Assembly (NCBI GenBank): GCA_937902315.1
Contig: CALGUG010000044.1
Span: 62,001-126,000 of the forward strand
Origin: an uncultured Chloroflexales bacterium
Lineage (GTDB): Bacteria; Chloroflexota; Chloroflexia; Chloroflexales; Chloroflexaceae
Direction: 5' to 3'
DNA: 64,000 bases
Shown: positions 8,239-19,043 of the stretch, one piece after another
Numbering within the stretch: the stretch's first letter is position 1
How the letters are laid out: each line of letters starts with the position of its first letter
The notes under the pieces: generated by a model
Seen by the model: only the letters and a program-made list of their open reading frames with translations
The model's database searches: none
Told to the model about the DNA's origin: nothing
Position numbers and translations under genes: made by a program

Positions 8239-9423
8239 TTATGAAGCTACAGATTCTTGATAGCTCGGAGAGACCGCTCGCAGCCGTTCGATCATGCCAG
8301 GCAGCAGCTCAATGACGCGGTCGATCTGCTCACTGCTGGTGTCTTTGCCCAGCGTAAAGCGCACCGAGCCATTGGCCCAGTCGGGGCTGCAGCCGAGCGC
8401 CAGCAAAACGTGCGAAGGATCGAGCGAGCCGCTGCTACAGGCCGAGCCACTTGAAGCACAGATGCCGTTTTGATCGAGCAGCATCAAGATGCTCTCACCT
8501 TCGACATGCTCGAAGGCGATGTTAGCATTGTTGGGCAGGCGACGCTCGCGCGAGCCGTTGACGTGGCTCTGTGGAACGCTTGCCAACACGCCATCGATCA
8601 AGCGGTCGCGCAGGGCGCTGGTGTGCGTTACATAACTGGCACGGCGCTCTTCGGCCAGCCGCAGGGCGCTCGCGAAGCCGACGATGCCAGCGACATTTTC
8701 GGTGCCCGCACGGCGGCGGCGTTCCTGTGCACCACCGTTGATCTGGGGCAGCAGCGGGGTGCCGCGCCGCACATAGAGCGCGCCAACACCCTTTGGCCCA
8801 TAAATCTTATGGGAAGCCAGCGACATAAGATCGACGTTAAGAGCCTTGACATCGAGATCGAGCGCTCCGGCTGCCTGAACCGCATCGCTATGGAAAGGCA
8901 CGCCATGTTCGCGGCAGATCGCACCAAATTCACTAATGGGCTGAATCGTGCCGATCTCGTTGTTGGCATACATAATCGAGACCAAGATCGTATCGGGGCG
9001 CAGGGCGGCTCGCAGATCGTCGGGGCTGACAAAGCCCTCTCTGCTCACGGGTAGATACGTGATCTCGAAGCCGAATTCCTTCAAATATTCAACCGTATCG
9101 AGCACGGCATGATGCTCGAATGCGCTGGTAATGATATGTTTACCCTTGCCACGACGACTCTGTTCGAAAGCCACCCCTTTGATCGCAAGGTTGTCAGCTT
9201 CGGAACCTCCGCTCGTGAAGACGATCTCTTTGGCGGGGGCATTTAAGATTTCGCCGATGCTATAACGTGCATCATCTACAGCTTGTAGGGCGGCCCGCCC
9301 TACTTGGTGAATGCTAGACGGGTTGCCTGCGATCTGGGTGAAGTAGGGCAACATAGCCTCCACTACAGCGGGGTCGGTAGGCGTTGTAGCGGAGTGATCG
9401 AGATATATCAATTGGTCGCTCAT
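8239..9423 (-). CDS. Cysteine desulfurase (IscS/NifS type)
   Basis: 394 aa from ATG 9423, preceded by GAGGAA; a longer frame to 9552 lacks an SD. It is a PLP enzyme that removes sulfur from cysteine to supply Fe-S cluster, thiouridine or other sulfur pathways. It opens IYLDHSATTPTDP, the classic start of the family. The PLP lysine is in SLASHKIYGPKGVG (Lys206), and the catalytic cysteine lies in the mobile loop GSACSSGSLDPSHVL. No iscU, iscA or thiI gene lies beside it in the window, so the acceptor is unknown. Confidence 0.93.
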   Translation of the reverse strand: MSDQLIYLDHSATTPTDPAVVEAMLPYFTQIAGNPSSIHQVGRAALQAVDDARYSIGEILNAPAKEIVFTSGGSEADNLAIKGVAFEQSRRGKGKHIITSAFEHHAVLDTVEYLKEFGFEITYLPVSREGFVSPDDLRAALRPDTILVSIMYANNEIGTIQPISEFGAICREHGVPFHSDAVQAAGALDLDVKALNVDLMSLASHKIYGPKGVGALYVRRGTPLLPQINGGAQERRRRAGTENVAGIVGFASALRLAEERRASYVTHTSALRDRLIDGVLASVPQSHVNGSRERRLPNNANIAFEHVEGESILMLLDQNGICASSGSACSSGSLDPSHVLLALGCSPDWANGSVRFTLGKDTSSEQIDRVIELLPGMIERLRAVSPSYQESVAS

Positions 9424-9504
9424 GGCGTTCCTCGAGAACAAGTTAAAAGCTGCGTGTACTACTCTTAGCAGTGTAACATTGCCCATGACGAATTGCAATA
9501 AATG

Positions 9505-9545
9505 GCAAAGGCCATCGATCCGGGTTAGATCGACGGCCTTTGCGC
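9505..9545 (-). terminator. Probable terminator downstream of the Roadblock gene
   Basis: AAAGGCC...TCGAT pairs with ATCGA...GGCCTTT with one internal mismatch. On the minus strand it follows the stop at 9564 by about 20 bp, but the T-tract is short. Confidence 0.5.
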
Positions 9546-9563
9546 TTCGCACTATTGCAGGTC

Positions 9564-10799
9564 TTATTTCAAGGCGTCTTTAAGCTTGCGGATGGTGCTG
9601 CGCGCCTCAACCCAAACCGAACCGATACGGGTTGCAGCGATATTCTTGTCGAACACCACCACCAAGAGGAAACGCTGTGAAATATCGAAACAGTAGAGGT
9701 TGTAACGAGCGCCGTCGTGCATGTAAAGCGTCATAGCGTCTTCTTCATGCAACTGGCGCGCTACCTCACCTGCTGTCGAGAAGCTGGTCGATAACAGCGG
9801 CAGCAGAATCATCATCGGCAGGCCGTCGGTTTCGCCGTGTTGGGCTAAAACCATACCAGCTCGGTCGGTCAGCAGCGTACATTGGGCGCTCAACGATTGC
9901 CACAGGTCGCTCAGAATAGTTTGAATCCGAGTCGCCCGATCGCGGTCAACTACGGTGATACCACCACCGCGCGGCGCTGGAGTTGGCTCTGGCGGCGTCG
10001 GCTCTGGCGGCGTCGGCTTGGGGCTCTGCTGAGCAGCAGCACGCGCTTGGTTGACGCGCCCCCCTAAACCACCACTAGAACGGCCCGTCACTCGGCGCGA
10101 AGAGGGGCGTTCAGGCGGTTGATAGGGTGGGTCAGGGTTCGGCACAACCCGCCTTGTAGATGACCGTGCCGGCGGTTCTGGCGGCGCTTCGCTGGCTGGC
10201 GGTATACGCTCGATCCGCTCGATCACCGGAGAAGGACGGGCAGGCGCCTCGGGAGCAGCGCTTTCGCTTGCCGGTGTGCGCTCGATCCGTTCGATCACCG
10301 GCTGCGGACGCCCTGTATCGGCTGCGGGCGGTGTGCGTTCGATCCGCTCGATCACCGGTGTGATTGGCTCTTGCGCTGGAGGCGCTGGCGGCTCTGGTTC
10401 TGGCTCTTCCTCTTCTTCTTCGGCCTGTTGGGCCATGAGCTCGCTACCCAATTTGAGTGCGGCATCGATCGTACTTGTGAGTGTTTCCTTTGAAGGATTA
10501 GCAAGGAAACTATGCACGCCAAGCTCAGCTGCGCGTTGCTGAGCGTCTAGATCAACGGTAGAGCTGACCAGAATGATAGGAGTAGGTAGATCAAAGTTCG
10601 GAATAATTTCGGCTAGATCAAGCCCGCTCATATCGGGCAAGTCGAAGCCGGCGACGATCGCATGGGGAGGGTCGCTTCGAAGCTCCCACAGCGCTTCATT
10701 AGCCATTTCGACTAATTTTACTTCAACTTCAGATAGTTGACTGGGGAGGGCTAATAACGTTTCATTTTTGCCCGCAACAACTAGGAGTCGATACTCCAT
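9564..10799 (-). CDS. Pseudo-receiver / Roadblock-LC7 signalling protein
   Basis: 411 aa from ATG 10799. Residues 1-120 have a CheY-like receiver fold with Asp53 in FDLPDMSGLDL, but the usual acidic pair is replaced (VVAGKNE) and the conserved Lys is Asn101 (FLANPS), so normal phosphorylation is doubtful. A long Pro/Glu/Arg-rich linker (about 125-275) contains three repeats of PVIERIER-T/I-P. The C-terminal part (about 285-411, RATRIQTILSDLWQSLSAQC through FLLVVVFDKN) resembles Roadblock/LC7, the family that includes MglB-type regulators of small GTPases. It is the last gene of a minus-strand group with the kinase at 10999 and the protein at 12708. Probably a scaffold or output module; the partner GTPase is not in the window. 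Confidence 0.8.
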   Translation of the reverse strand: MEYRLLVVAGKNETLLALPSQLSEVEVKLVEMANEALWELRSDPPHAIVAGFDLPDMSGLDLAEIIPNFDLPTPIILVSSTVDLDAQQRAAELGVHSFLANPSKETLTSTIDAALKLGSELMAQQAEEEEEEPEPEPPAPPAQEPITPVIERIERTPPAADTGRPQPVIERIERTPASESAAPEAPARPSPVIERIERIPPASEAPPEPPARSSTRRVVPNPDPPYQPPERPSSRRVTGRSSGGLGGRVNQARAAAQQSPKPTPPEPTPPEPTPAPRGGGITVVDRDRATRIQTILSDLWQSLSAQCTLLTDRAGMVLAQHGETDGLPMMILLPLLSTSFSTAGEVARQLHEEDAMTLYMHDGARYNLYCFDISQRFLLVVVFDKNIAATRIGSVWVEARSTIRKLKDALK

Positions 10800-10998
10800 G
10801 AGCTCTCTTGCCTTTCGCAACGCTGGACTTGGCTTTGGCAGGTATACTATGCTATGTATGGGTGCGTATCGCCCCGCCTTCTATAAACGTTAGGCGCCAC
10901 ACATAAAGGCGTACGCTGCCACATATAAGGACGAATTGCACAAACCTCAGGCTTCATTGATCTCGGCCTGATAGCATCGAGTATAGCCGAGGTACGTG

Positions 10999-12690
10999 CT
11001 ATTTTCCACTTTCTGCCCCATAGGGCAGGGCTACCGAAAAGATGCTCCCTCGCGCTTCGCTACTGGTAACCCAGACCACGCCTCCTTGAAGCGTCACCAG
11101 TTCTCGTACAATGGCGAGACCGAGGCCTGTGCCACCTTGTTCGCGCGTGAGCGAATCTGCAACTTGATAAAAACGTTCAAAAATACGTGGTTGCTCCCGT
11201 TCCGGGATCCCGATCCCTTGATCGCAGACCTGCACCAAGACCCAGGTTCCTTGACGAATTTTTTCTGGCAAGTGCGTAGCGTCTTGATCAAGATATAGGC
11301 AACCATTTTGTTGTGTACCGTTATATTGCCAAAGATCGCCACGAATTTCAATAGGGCCACCCTGAGAAGTGAATTTAATCGCATTCGAAATCAGGTGACC
11401 TAAAATTAATAAGAACTTCTCGCTATCGACCAGAAACGAGATCGGCTCAGACGGAAGCACAGCGCGAAGTTCTTGCTGCTTGCGTTTTGCTGCTGGCAGC
11501 ATGCGTTCAACCGCTTGATCCACCAAGGATTGGAAAACATGGTTCTGGCGCTGAAGCGCCATTTCGCCTGTCTCTAGATGACGTAAGTTTACCATGTCAT
11601 CAACAATATCCTTGATGCGCTGCGCATTGTCAAGCACGCGCTGTAAATATTCGTGTTGTTCGTTTTGCACTTGGTCGCGCACCATCATGGTGTAACCAAG
11701 CACGATCGAAAGCGGCGTGCGCAGCTCGTGCGAAGCGATCGAAATAAATTCGCCTTTGAGACGATCGAGCTCTTGCAGCCGCTGATGGTTCGATTGGATC
11801 TCACCATACAGGGCAGCATTGCGTAATGCGATTCCCGCTTGGTTGGCCAAGATCGAAATGCTCTCAAGGGTGCCCGAACGCAGCACGTGGGGCCGATCAT
11901 CGCAAAACAAGAGTACACCTACAACCTCACCATGGGCGCGCAACGGCGTCGCAATCCCTTGATAGATCGGATTGCCCTGATAGTGACAGAGCGCCGATTG
12001 GCTAGTGGTGAGCGAGGTTTGGCCCGTTTTGTGGACCTGCTCCATTAGTGCGAGACCCTCGTTTTGCACCTGCATTGCCTCATCACCGACATAGAGTTCG
12101 CTGCGCTGCCCGTTATAAAGCAAAAGCGCAGTGGCGTGACATTCGGTGTGTTGGCGGGCATTCTTAAGAACAATTTTGATCAGTTCGTCGCGATCGAGAC
12201 TGGCGTTGATCTCTTCGCTACTCTGTAAGAGCCGTTCGATGTTTTGTAGGCGAAGGCTATCTTGGAGCAGTTGGCGATGATGGAGCGCTTGCTCGACAGC
12301 CAGACGCAGCTGCTCAAGTTCAAACGGTTTGCTTAAAAATTCTACAGCACCACGCCGTACCGCTTGCAGGAGATTCTCCATCGATACGTGGCCGGTCATA
12401 ATAATGATAGCGATGGAGGGCACGATTTCGCGCGCTTGATGCGCAAGTTCTAACCCACTGATCGAAGGCATTCGAATATCTGTCAATAACAGATCGAAGT
12501 TCGGATCACTGCGGAGCATTTCGATGGCATGACTCGCATCGGTCGTCGCAACCACATCGTAACCAGAACGACGCAGAGTACGTGTACAGACATCGCACAT
12601 GTACTGCTCATCGTCGACCACAAAGATGCGTGCTCGATCCGCAGATGGGTTTGAAGGAAACTGTGTGCTAGAACCCGCAAACTGGCTCAT
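10999..12690 (-). CDS. Hybrid signalling protein: receiver - GAF - histidine kinase
   Basis: 563 aa. An N-terminal receiver domain (VVDDEQ at 24-29, phospho-acceptor Asp71 in LLLTDIRMPSISG, Lys in FLSKPF) is followed by a GAF sensor (about 155-295), a HisKA domain with His321 in ASHELRTPLSIVLG, and an HATPase domain with N, G1 and G2 boxes (LISNAIKFT, VCDQGIGIP, GGTGLGLAIV). No membrane segment is present, so it is a cytoplasmic kinase that can itself receive phosphate. The motifs look active, in contrast to the degenerate receiver of the following gene. Only 17 bp separate it from the gene upstream (12708), so the two are cotranscribed. Confidence 0.92.
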   Translation of the reverse strand: MSQFAGSSTQFPSNPSADRARIFVVDDEQYMCDVCTRTLRRSGYDVVATTDASHAIEMLRSDPNFDLLLTDIRMPSISGLELAHQAREIVPSIAIIIMTGHVSMENLLQAVRRGAVEFLSKPFELEQLRLAVEQALHHRQLLQDSLRLQNIERLLQSSEEINASLDRDELIKIVLKNARQHTECHATALLLYNGQRSELYVGDEAMQVQNEGLALMEQVHKTGQTSLTTSQSALCHYQGNPIYQGIATPLRAHGEVVGVLLFCDDRPHVLRSGTLESISILANQAGIALRNAALYGEIQSNHQRLQELDRLKGEFISIASHELRTPLSIVLGYTMMVRDQVQNEQHEYLQRVLDNAQRIKDIVDDMVNLRHLETGEMALQRQNHVFQSLVDQAVERMLPAAKRKQQELRAVLPSEPISFLVDSEKFLLILGHLISNAIKFTSQGGPIEIRGDLWQYNGTQQNGCLYLDQDATHLPEKIRQGTWVLVQVCDQGIGIPEREQPRIFERFYQVADSLTREQGGTGLGLAIVRELVTLQGGVVWVTSSEARGSIFSVALPYGAESGK

Positions 12691-12707
12691 GGCACCTCTG
12701 GCTGACC

Positions 12708-13853
12708 TTAGGCAAGGACTTCAATTGCAGTGCGCGGTACGTGTAGAATTTGACCATCTTCTAAACTGACCTCGACCGTTTGGGTGCGAATGCCTGAAGG
12801 CAGCGCCCGAGGTTGTTTAGAGATAGAGCGTACCACTCCTGCTTGACCTAACTGATCGGGTGTGACAAGGCGAACGTGTGCACCGGGCTGCAAAGCAGGA
12901 CGAGGCGGTGTAAGCTGCCCGCTACTGCTTGCGGTGCGAGGTGCGATCACGCGCGGACGTCGCTGCGGAGTACGTAGCGAGGTATGCCCCTCGATCAACG
13001 CCTCTTGGCGATCTAATTCAGTTAACAGCTGAAAGGTTTGTGCCGACATTGGTCGAACACCGAACCCCTCGGTAATAATCAAAGTAAGGCCTGGGTCTGT
13101 GAGCCGTTGAGGATTAGGAAGTTGCCAGGTACTGTCGCCGGTTTGCCAACTAGGCTGGCCTGTCCAAGCGAGAAATGCACGTAGTTCGTGTTCTTCGATG
13201 CCGCCAACAATGATGCCACGTACATTTTGTTGAACAGCTCGTTTCAGCGCTGCCGCGTTGATGCTTGAGCCACCGATGATGATTGAGTAGGCCTTCTTAG
13301 GATCGATCTCTTCTGGCGGGATCGGATCGGAAGGATCGGTGACAAGCAGATAGAGAATACCGCTGCGCTCTTCTCCTAAACCCCAAACGCCTTGTACTTG
13401 GGCGGCCGGTGTTTCGATCACGACACCATAATAAGGAATGATCTCCATCACGATGCCGCGTACATTCGCATACAGTTCGTAGGGTTGAGGATCGGGCGCG
13501 ATGGTCACATAGCCTGTTTCGCTATCGACATCGGCGATAATTCCGCTAACCGAGGCGAGGCAGGTGCGGCCACCGATACGGCTTGCCCGTGCGAGCACAT
13601 CGCCTTCAGCGACCTTATTGCCTTGCTCGCGGATCATAGCGCTTTCGACTTGGCTAGGTGAGATACCTAGCGAGCGCGCCACATTGGTGATTTGGGGTGG
13701 TGCCGAGATAAGGGCCTTAGCAACCACATCTTCTGGCTCCACACGTTGACCGACTCGAACAAGTACTTCCCCTGGCTGGGGCAATACCCGTTCGATACGC
13801 GCCATAGCATTCGTAATTACAGGAGGCGTCCCTTGTGGTGTGTAGATCGACAT
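12708..13853 (-). CDS. Unknown conserved-looking protein with hammerhead-like N-terminus and KOW-like C-terminus
   Basis: 381 aa from ATG 13853 (GGAG nine bases upstream; a GTG two codons earlier is also possible). I do not recognise a named family. The N-terminal 110 residues contain barrel-sandwich-like strings (LPQPGEVLVRVGQRVEPEDV and GNKVAEGDVLARAS), reminiscent of lipoyl/biotinyl hammerhead domains but without the modified-lysine motif. The middle (about 170-270) is hydrophobic alpha/beta with YSIIIGGSSINAAALKRAVQ. The C-terminus has a KOW/SH3-like strip (LQPGAHVRLVTPDQLGQAGV) and ends with LEDGQILHVPRTAIEVLA. It is first in the operon with the hybrid kinase and the Roadblock protein, so a signalling-related role is inferred. 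Confidence 0.75.
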   Translation of the reverse strand: MSIYTPQGTPPVITNAMARIERVLPQPGEVLVRVGQRVEPEDVVAKALISAPPQITNVARSLGISPSQVESAMIREQGNKVAEGDVLARASRIGGRTCLASVSGIIADVDSETGYVTIAPDPQPYELYANVRGIVMEIIPYYGVVIETPAAQVQGVWGLGEERSGILYLLVTDPSDPIPPEEIDPKKAYSIIIGGSSINAAALKRAVQQNVRGIIVGGIEEHELRAFLAWTGQPSWQTGDSTWQLPNPQRLTDPGLTLIITEGFGVRPMSAQTFQLLTELDRQEALIEGHTSLRTPQRRPRVIAPRTASSSGQLTPPRPALQPGAHVRLVTPDQLGQAGVVRSISKQPRALPSGIRTQTVEVSLEDGQILHVPRTAIEVLA

Positions 13854-13888
13854 GTACACGCTCCGTCTCTCACGGCGTTCCAAAGGCC

Positions 13889-13897
13889 ATTATACCA
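13889..13897 (-). promoter_or_regulatory. Extended -10 promoter of the kinase/Roadblock operon
   Basis: TGGTATAAT on the minus strand, 36-45 bp before the ATG at 13853. It has a perfect TATAAT with the TGn extension and no clear -35. Confidence 0.6.
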
Positions 13898-14249
13898 CAG
13901 ACCTTTTTGCTAGGGGAATAGCCCAAATCTAACCTCTGTCGTAGTAGTACTATTATTTGAATTCTACCATTTGTTGCTCTCATGCGCGGTAGAGGCTTCT
14001 TGGGCTTTCTAACGCTATTCAGATTATACCGAATTACCAAGCACCTGCTTTGTTTGAATAAAGATCTATACTAAGTCCTATTGAAGCCTTCGAGAAGAGG
14101 CACTAGACTAGAGAGAACCATGCTCGCGAGGCGAGGATGAGGGTTCAATGAGAGAATCTGAGCGAGGTTTGTAGCATGTTGCTAGCGTGTATAGAGCGGG
14201 TGGTAAGGAGACCGTTTGTATGTTTAGATTCGCCGATGGCTTCGGTACA

Positions 14250-14366
14250 CTGCCAGATAGCCCCCGTTTTGCTGGGCGGGCTGTTGGTAGCCGTAGGCGG
14301 ACGCGCTAGAAGTTGCATGGCAGCTAGCGATCTCACCGCTTGAGGCGGAATGAACGGATTTGGTAT
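14250..14366 (-). repeat. Mosaic intergenic repeat, copy 3 (core 14285-14304)
   Basis: The core is in reverse orientation (TGGTAGCCGTAGGCGGACGC). It is followed by the CACCGCTTGAGGCGG boundary and ends with the MITE-like inverted end CGGATTTGGTATA (14354-14366). It occupies part of the 664-bp gap 13854-14517. The remainder of the gap shows no gene. Confidence 0.75.
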
Positions 14367-14517
14367 ACAGCATAGAGCTAAGCATAGGTTAAAGCTGTTT
14401 GGCTTTGGCGCTTCTAAGAGTGCGGTCCTACTCGGACCTGCTCTTCTGGTAAAATAGAATAGAGAATATCTTTTATTGGGTCATAGGGTCCTTGGCCCTG
14501 GCCTTTATTATTGTCTT

Positions 14518-16470
<1,953 letters not shown>

Positions 16471-16492
16471 GATCGATCTGCTTTCTTTCTAA

Positions 16493-16536
16493 CAGCGAGT
16501 CTGCATACAACCGTATGAAGACTCGCTCTGTTTTCA
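16493..16536 (+). terminator. Terminator of the ABC-F gene
   Basis: AGCGAGTCT (16494-16502) pairs with AGACTCGCT (16519-16527) over a 16-nt loop, then CTGTTTT. The loop itself contains a smaller palindrome, CATAC...GTATG. Confidence 0.7.
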
Positions 16537-16561
16537 TTCAACTTGAAGAAAAAGAACTGCC

Positions 16562-17365
16562 ATGCGTGACACAGCGGCGAAAGAACCCTTTGGCGATTAT
16601 GCGGCGATTTATGAACGGATCGGCCAAGGCTCCTTTGGCGCTCAAATGGCGACGCGCACGCTCGAACGGCTCGCTGCGCCAGCTGGGCAGAGCTTGCAGA
16701 TTTTAGATCTGGCCTGTGGCACAGGAGCGGCCAGCTTTGTGTTCGCCTCGGCAGGTCATCGCGTGCTCGGAATCGACCGTTCACCCGCTATGTTGGCGAT
16801 CGCGCGCCAAAACGCACAAGAGGCTGGCCTAGCGATCAGTTATCTTCAGCAGGATCTGCGTGAACTGCAGCTCGATCAGCTTCCCGAGCAGCACCCTTTC
16901 GATCTCGTCACCTGCTTCGGCCACGGTCTCAACTACCTCTGCGCCGAGCGCGAGCTCGATCAGCTCTGTCGGCAGCTCGGCCCGCTCTTGCGTCCCGAGG
17001 GCTGGTTTATTTTCGATCTTCAGACTGTTAAGGCCTTCGAAGATTGGAACGACCGCGTTGAAGTGATCTACGACGACGAAGATCTGATCGTCTACAATCG
17101 CCAGAACTACAACATCGACGAGCAGTGTGCGAGCGAGCAGCTGGTGTGGTTTAGCGAACAGGGCGAGCGTTGGTGGCGCTTTGAAGAGAGCCATAGCCTG
17201 CGGTCGTGGAGCGATCAGCAAGTGACGCAGGCTCTCGAAGCGGGCGGAATGCACGTGTTAGAGCGCCGCAAACCAGAGGGTCAGCTGAGCGACCCCGAGA
17301 GCTTACGAGTGGTATACTACGCTCAACGCAGTACAGAGCCGAAAAGTCTTGTTACTAAGGAGTGA
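16562..17365 (+). CDS. Class I SAM-dependent methyltransferase
   Basis: 267 aa. The SAM-binding Rossmann motif I is LDLACGTGAASFVFASAG (about 49-66), motif II ends in GIDRSPAMLAIAR, and motif IV/V is FDLVTCFGHGLNYL. The length and the C-terminal beta-rich region (YDDEDLIVYNRQNYNID onward) match small-molecule methyltransferases of the type-11/25 group. The substrate cannot be told. The stop is 3 bp before the start of the sulfurtransferase gene, so the pair is an operon; a role in sulfur or selenium detoxification is possible but unproven. Confidence 0.85.
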   Translation: MRDTAAKEPFGDYAAIYERIGQGSFGAQMATRTLERLAAPAGQSLQILDLACGTGAASFVFASAGHRVLGIDRSPAMLAIARQNAQEAGLAISYLQQDLRELQLDQLPEQHPFDLVTCFGHGLNYLCAERELDQLCRQLGPLLRPEGWFIFDLQTVKAFEDWNDRVEVIYDDEDLIVYNRQNYNIDEQCASEQLVWFSEQGERWWRFEESHSLRSWSDQQVTQALEAGGMHVLERRKPEGQLSDPESLRVVYYAQRSTEPKSLVTKE

Positions 17366-17368
17366 ACG

Positions 17369-18247
17369 ATGAGCATAGAATTGCCCAAAGGGCCGCTGGT
17401 TTCCACAGAGTGGCTGGCTCAGCATATCGATGACCCTCGTGTGCGGGTGATCGACATTCGCGGCGTGATCTTACCGCCGACCGCCCCCAAACCGCACTAC
17501 CTCGCCAGCTACGACAAATACCTCGAAGGCCACATTCCAGGCGCTGTTTTTGTCGACTGGACCAAAGATATCATCGATCCGGTGCGCCCCGAGCTGAAGC
17601 AGGTTGCGCCGCCCGATCAGTACGCCGCCCTTATGTCGAAGCTCGGCATCGGCGACGACACGATCGTGATCGCCTACGACGACAGTTTTATGATTCAAGC
17701 TGGTCGTATGCTGTGGACGCTGCGCTACTATGGCCACGATCAAGCGCGCGTGCTCGATGGAGGCTTCAAGAAGTGGGTGGGCGAGGGTCGACCGCTGCAA
17801 TCAGAGGTGCCGAGCTATGCGAGCACTGTCTTTACGCCGCGCCCGCAGCCCAAACTACGCCGCACCGCCGACGAAGTTGCCACCCGCGACAGTGCCTGTC
17901 TGCTCTTCGACGCCCGTAGCGCGGCCGAATACCGTGGCGAGCAGTCGCGCGTCAAGCGAGGTGGCCATATCCCGGGCGCGCGCAACCTGTTCTACCGCGA
18001 GTTTTTGGAAGGCCCCTACGACACTTTCGCTGCGCCCGAGGTGATTCGCCAGCGCCTTGAGGCCAAGGGCTTCAAGATCGACGAGCTGGCCAAGCGCGAG
18101 GTCGTCTCTTACTGCAATGGCGGCGTGTCGGCTACCGTGACCGCTATGGCGCTCGAGGTGGCGGGTCTGCCGCCGGTCGCGATCTACGATGGTTCGTGGA
18201 ACGAGTGGGGCGACGACGAGAGCCGTCCGATCGAAACGGGCGACTAA
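17369..18247 (+). CDS. Sulfurtransferase, tandem rhodanese (thiosulfate/3-mercaptopyruvate type)
   Basis: 292 aa with two rhodanese domains. The N-terminal inactive one (about 10-140) contains VIDIRGVILPPTAP and YLEGHIPGAVFVDW. The C-terminal active one (about 160-285) contains LLFDARSAAEYRGEQ, GGHIPGARNLFY and the cysteine loop SYCNGGVSAT. The family moves the outer sulfur of thiosulfate or 3-mercaptopyruvate to cyanide or thiols. The CNGGVS loop fits the thiosulfate:cyanide/mercaptopyruvate group without settling which donor is used. The SD AAGGAG overlaps the end of the methyltransferase gene. Confidence 0.92.
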   Translation: MSIELPKGPLVSTEWLAQHIDDPRVRVIDIRGVILPPTAPKPHYLASYDKYLEGHIPGAVFVDWTKDIIDPVRPELKQVAPPDQYAALMSKLGIGDDTIVIAYDDSFMIQAGRMLWTLRYYGHDQARVLDGGFKKWVGEGRPLQSEVPSYASTVFTPRPQPKLRRTADEVATRDSACLLFDARSAAEYRGEQSRVKRGGHIPGARNLFYREFLEGPYDTFAAPEVIRQRLEAKGFKIDELAKREVVSYCNGGVSATVTAMALEVAGLPPVAIYDGSWNEWGDDESRPIETGD

Positions 18248-18299
18248 TCGTTCGCTGCTTCTTGTCCTTAGCAGGCCCGATCTAGCATTGCTGGTCGGG

Positions 18300-18660
18300 T
18301 CTGTTGTATTCCCTTTCAGGCGTGAGAAGCTTGATCCTCCCATTCGTTTCTCACCGCGTCCGCCTCCGGCTACCGAACCGGGCTGGCCTGCCCTCACCCC
18401 CCGGCCCCTCTCCCGCACTGCGGGCGAGGGGGAGTCTGGACCTCACCCCCCGGCCCCCTCTCCCGCGAAGCAGGAGCTGTACATTAGCCACAACTCGACA
18501 TACGGTCAGCGTTATCTGCCCTCACCCCCGGCCCCTCTCCCCGTTCTGTGCTCTCAAGGATACTCCCGCGATGGTATGCGAACGATCGCCTGTTGCTGCC
18601 GACACGACTTTTGGGTAATGCCACGACTTTTGGGTAATGCATAGAAGCAGGAGAGGGGGA
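18300..18660 (+). repeat. Mosaic intergenic repeat, copy 4 (variant core 18356-18375) with CCCTCACCCCC/GGCCCCTCTCCC units
   Basis: The core has one change (GCGTCCGCCTCCGGCTACCG). It is followed by three GC-rich units of the form CCTCACCCCC-CGGCCCCTCTCCC, one with the palindrome CTCCCGCACTGCGGGCGAG. A segment around 18475-18520 (GCTGTACATTAGCCACAAC, then GACATACGGTCAGCGTTATC) reappears inverted at about 39261-39305. A short direct repeat GACTTTTGGGTAATGC occurs twice near 18606-18640, and a relative is found inverted at about 39164-39182. Confidence 0.8.
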
Positions 18661-18799
18661 GTTTGGCTTTAGCAAGCACTACGCGTACCCTTCGGCAGGA
18701 ACAGGGTACGAGTAGATCGCCACAGCGCTTAAGCCCTCAATGCCAAACTCTTTAAAAAACTCAGTGACTCAGTGCCTCAGTTGTGAACAAAACAAGCGC

Positions 18800-18905
18800 T
18801 GCTAGACGCCGAATGGGGGTACAGCCGCTTTGATAGCTGTAGGCGGACGCGTTAAGGAACAGATGGGAGGGAGAGCACTCTTCGCCTGAAGCATGCTGAT
18901 GGTGG
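18800..18905 (-). repeat. Mosaic intergenic repeat, copy 5 (core 18831-18850)
   Basis: A reverse-orientation core variant (TGATAGCTGTAGGCGGACGC) is followed by GTTAAGGAACAGATGGGAGG, matching the flank of other reverse copies (GCTGAGGAACGAATGGAGG at copy 9). Confidence 0.7.
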
Positions 18906-18949
18906 ATCGATCGTAAATAGCTCAAGGGGGCAAAGCGAGGGGTTTTTGG

Positions 18950-18984
18950 GCAAAACAAAAGCCCTTGCAGGGCAAGAGCTTTTG
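18950..18984 (-). terminator. Terminator of the 15-codon mini-gene
   Basis: On the minus strand CAAAAGC...GCTTTTG (18978-18984 with 18956-18962) extends inward through CTTGC/GCAAG and is followed by TTTTG. It is a strong stem 30-65 bp after the short ORF. Confidence 0.85.
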
Positions 18985-18993
18985 TCAAGGGAC

Positions 18994-19043
18994 GGGTATC
19001 ACCGACTGTGAGAAATTATCGTGCCTCACGTACGGTGATACCC
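18994..19043 (-). ncRNA. Long hairpin overlapping the end of the mini-gene
   Basis: GGGTATCACC (minus-strand 19043-19034) pairs perfectly with GGTGATACCC (19003-18994), and inside it GTGAG pairs with CTCAC. The 5' arm covers the last codons of the short ORF, so translation and folding should interfere with each other. It may be a structured RNA or a 3' stabiliser. Confidence 0.6.

Noticed and set aside
8470..9054. Long plus-strand open frame opposite the cysteine desulfurase
   Set aside because: It lies antisense to a gene with complete family motifs, has no SD, and its product looks like a reverse-frame shadow.
10206..10360. Three near-identical DNA repeats (CGCTCGATCCG-TCGATCACCGG) resembling a short CRISPR array
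   Set aside because: They encode the PVIERIER repeats in the linker of the Roadblock protein in frame. Spacing is irregular and no cas gene is near.
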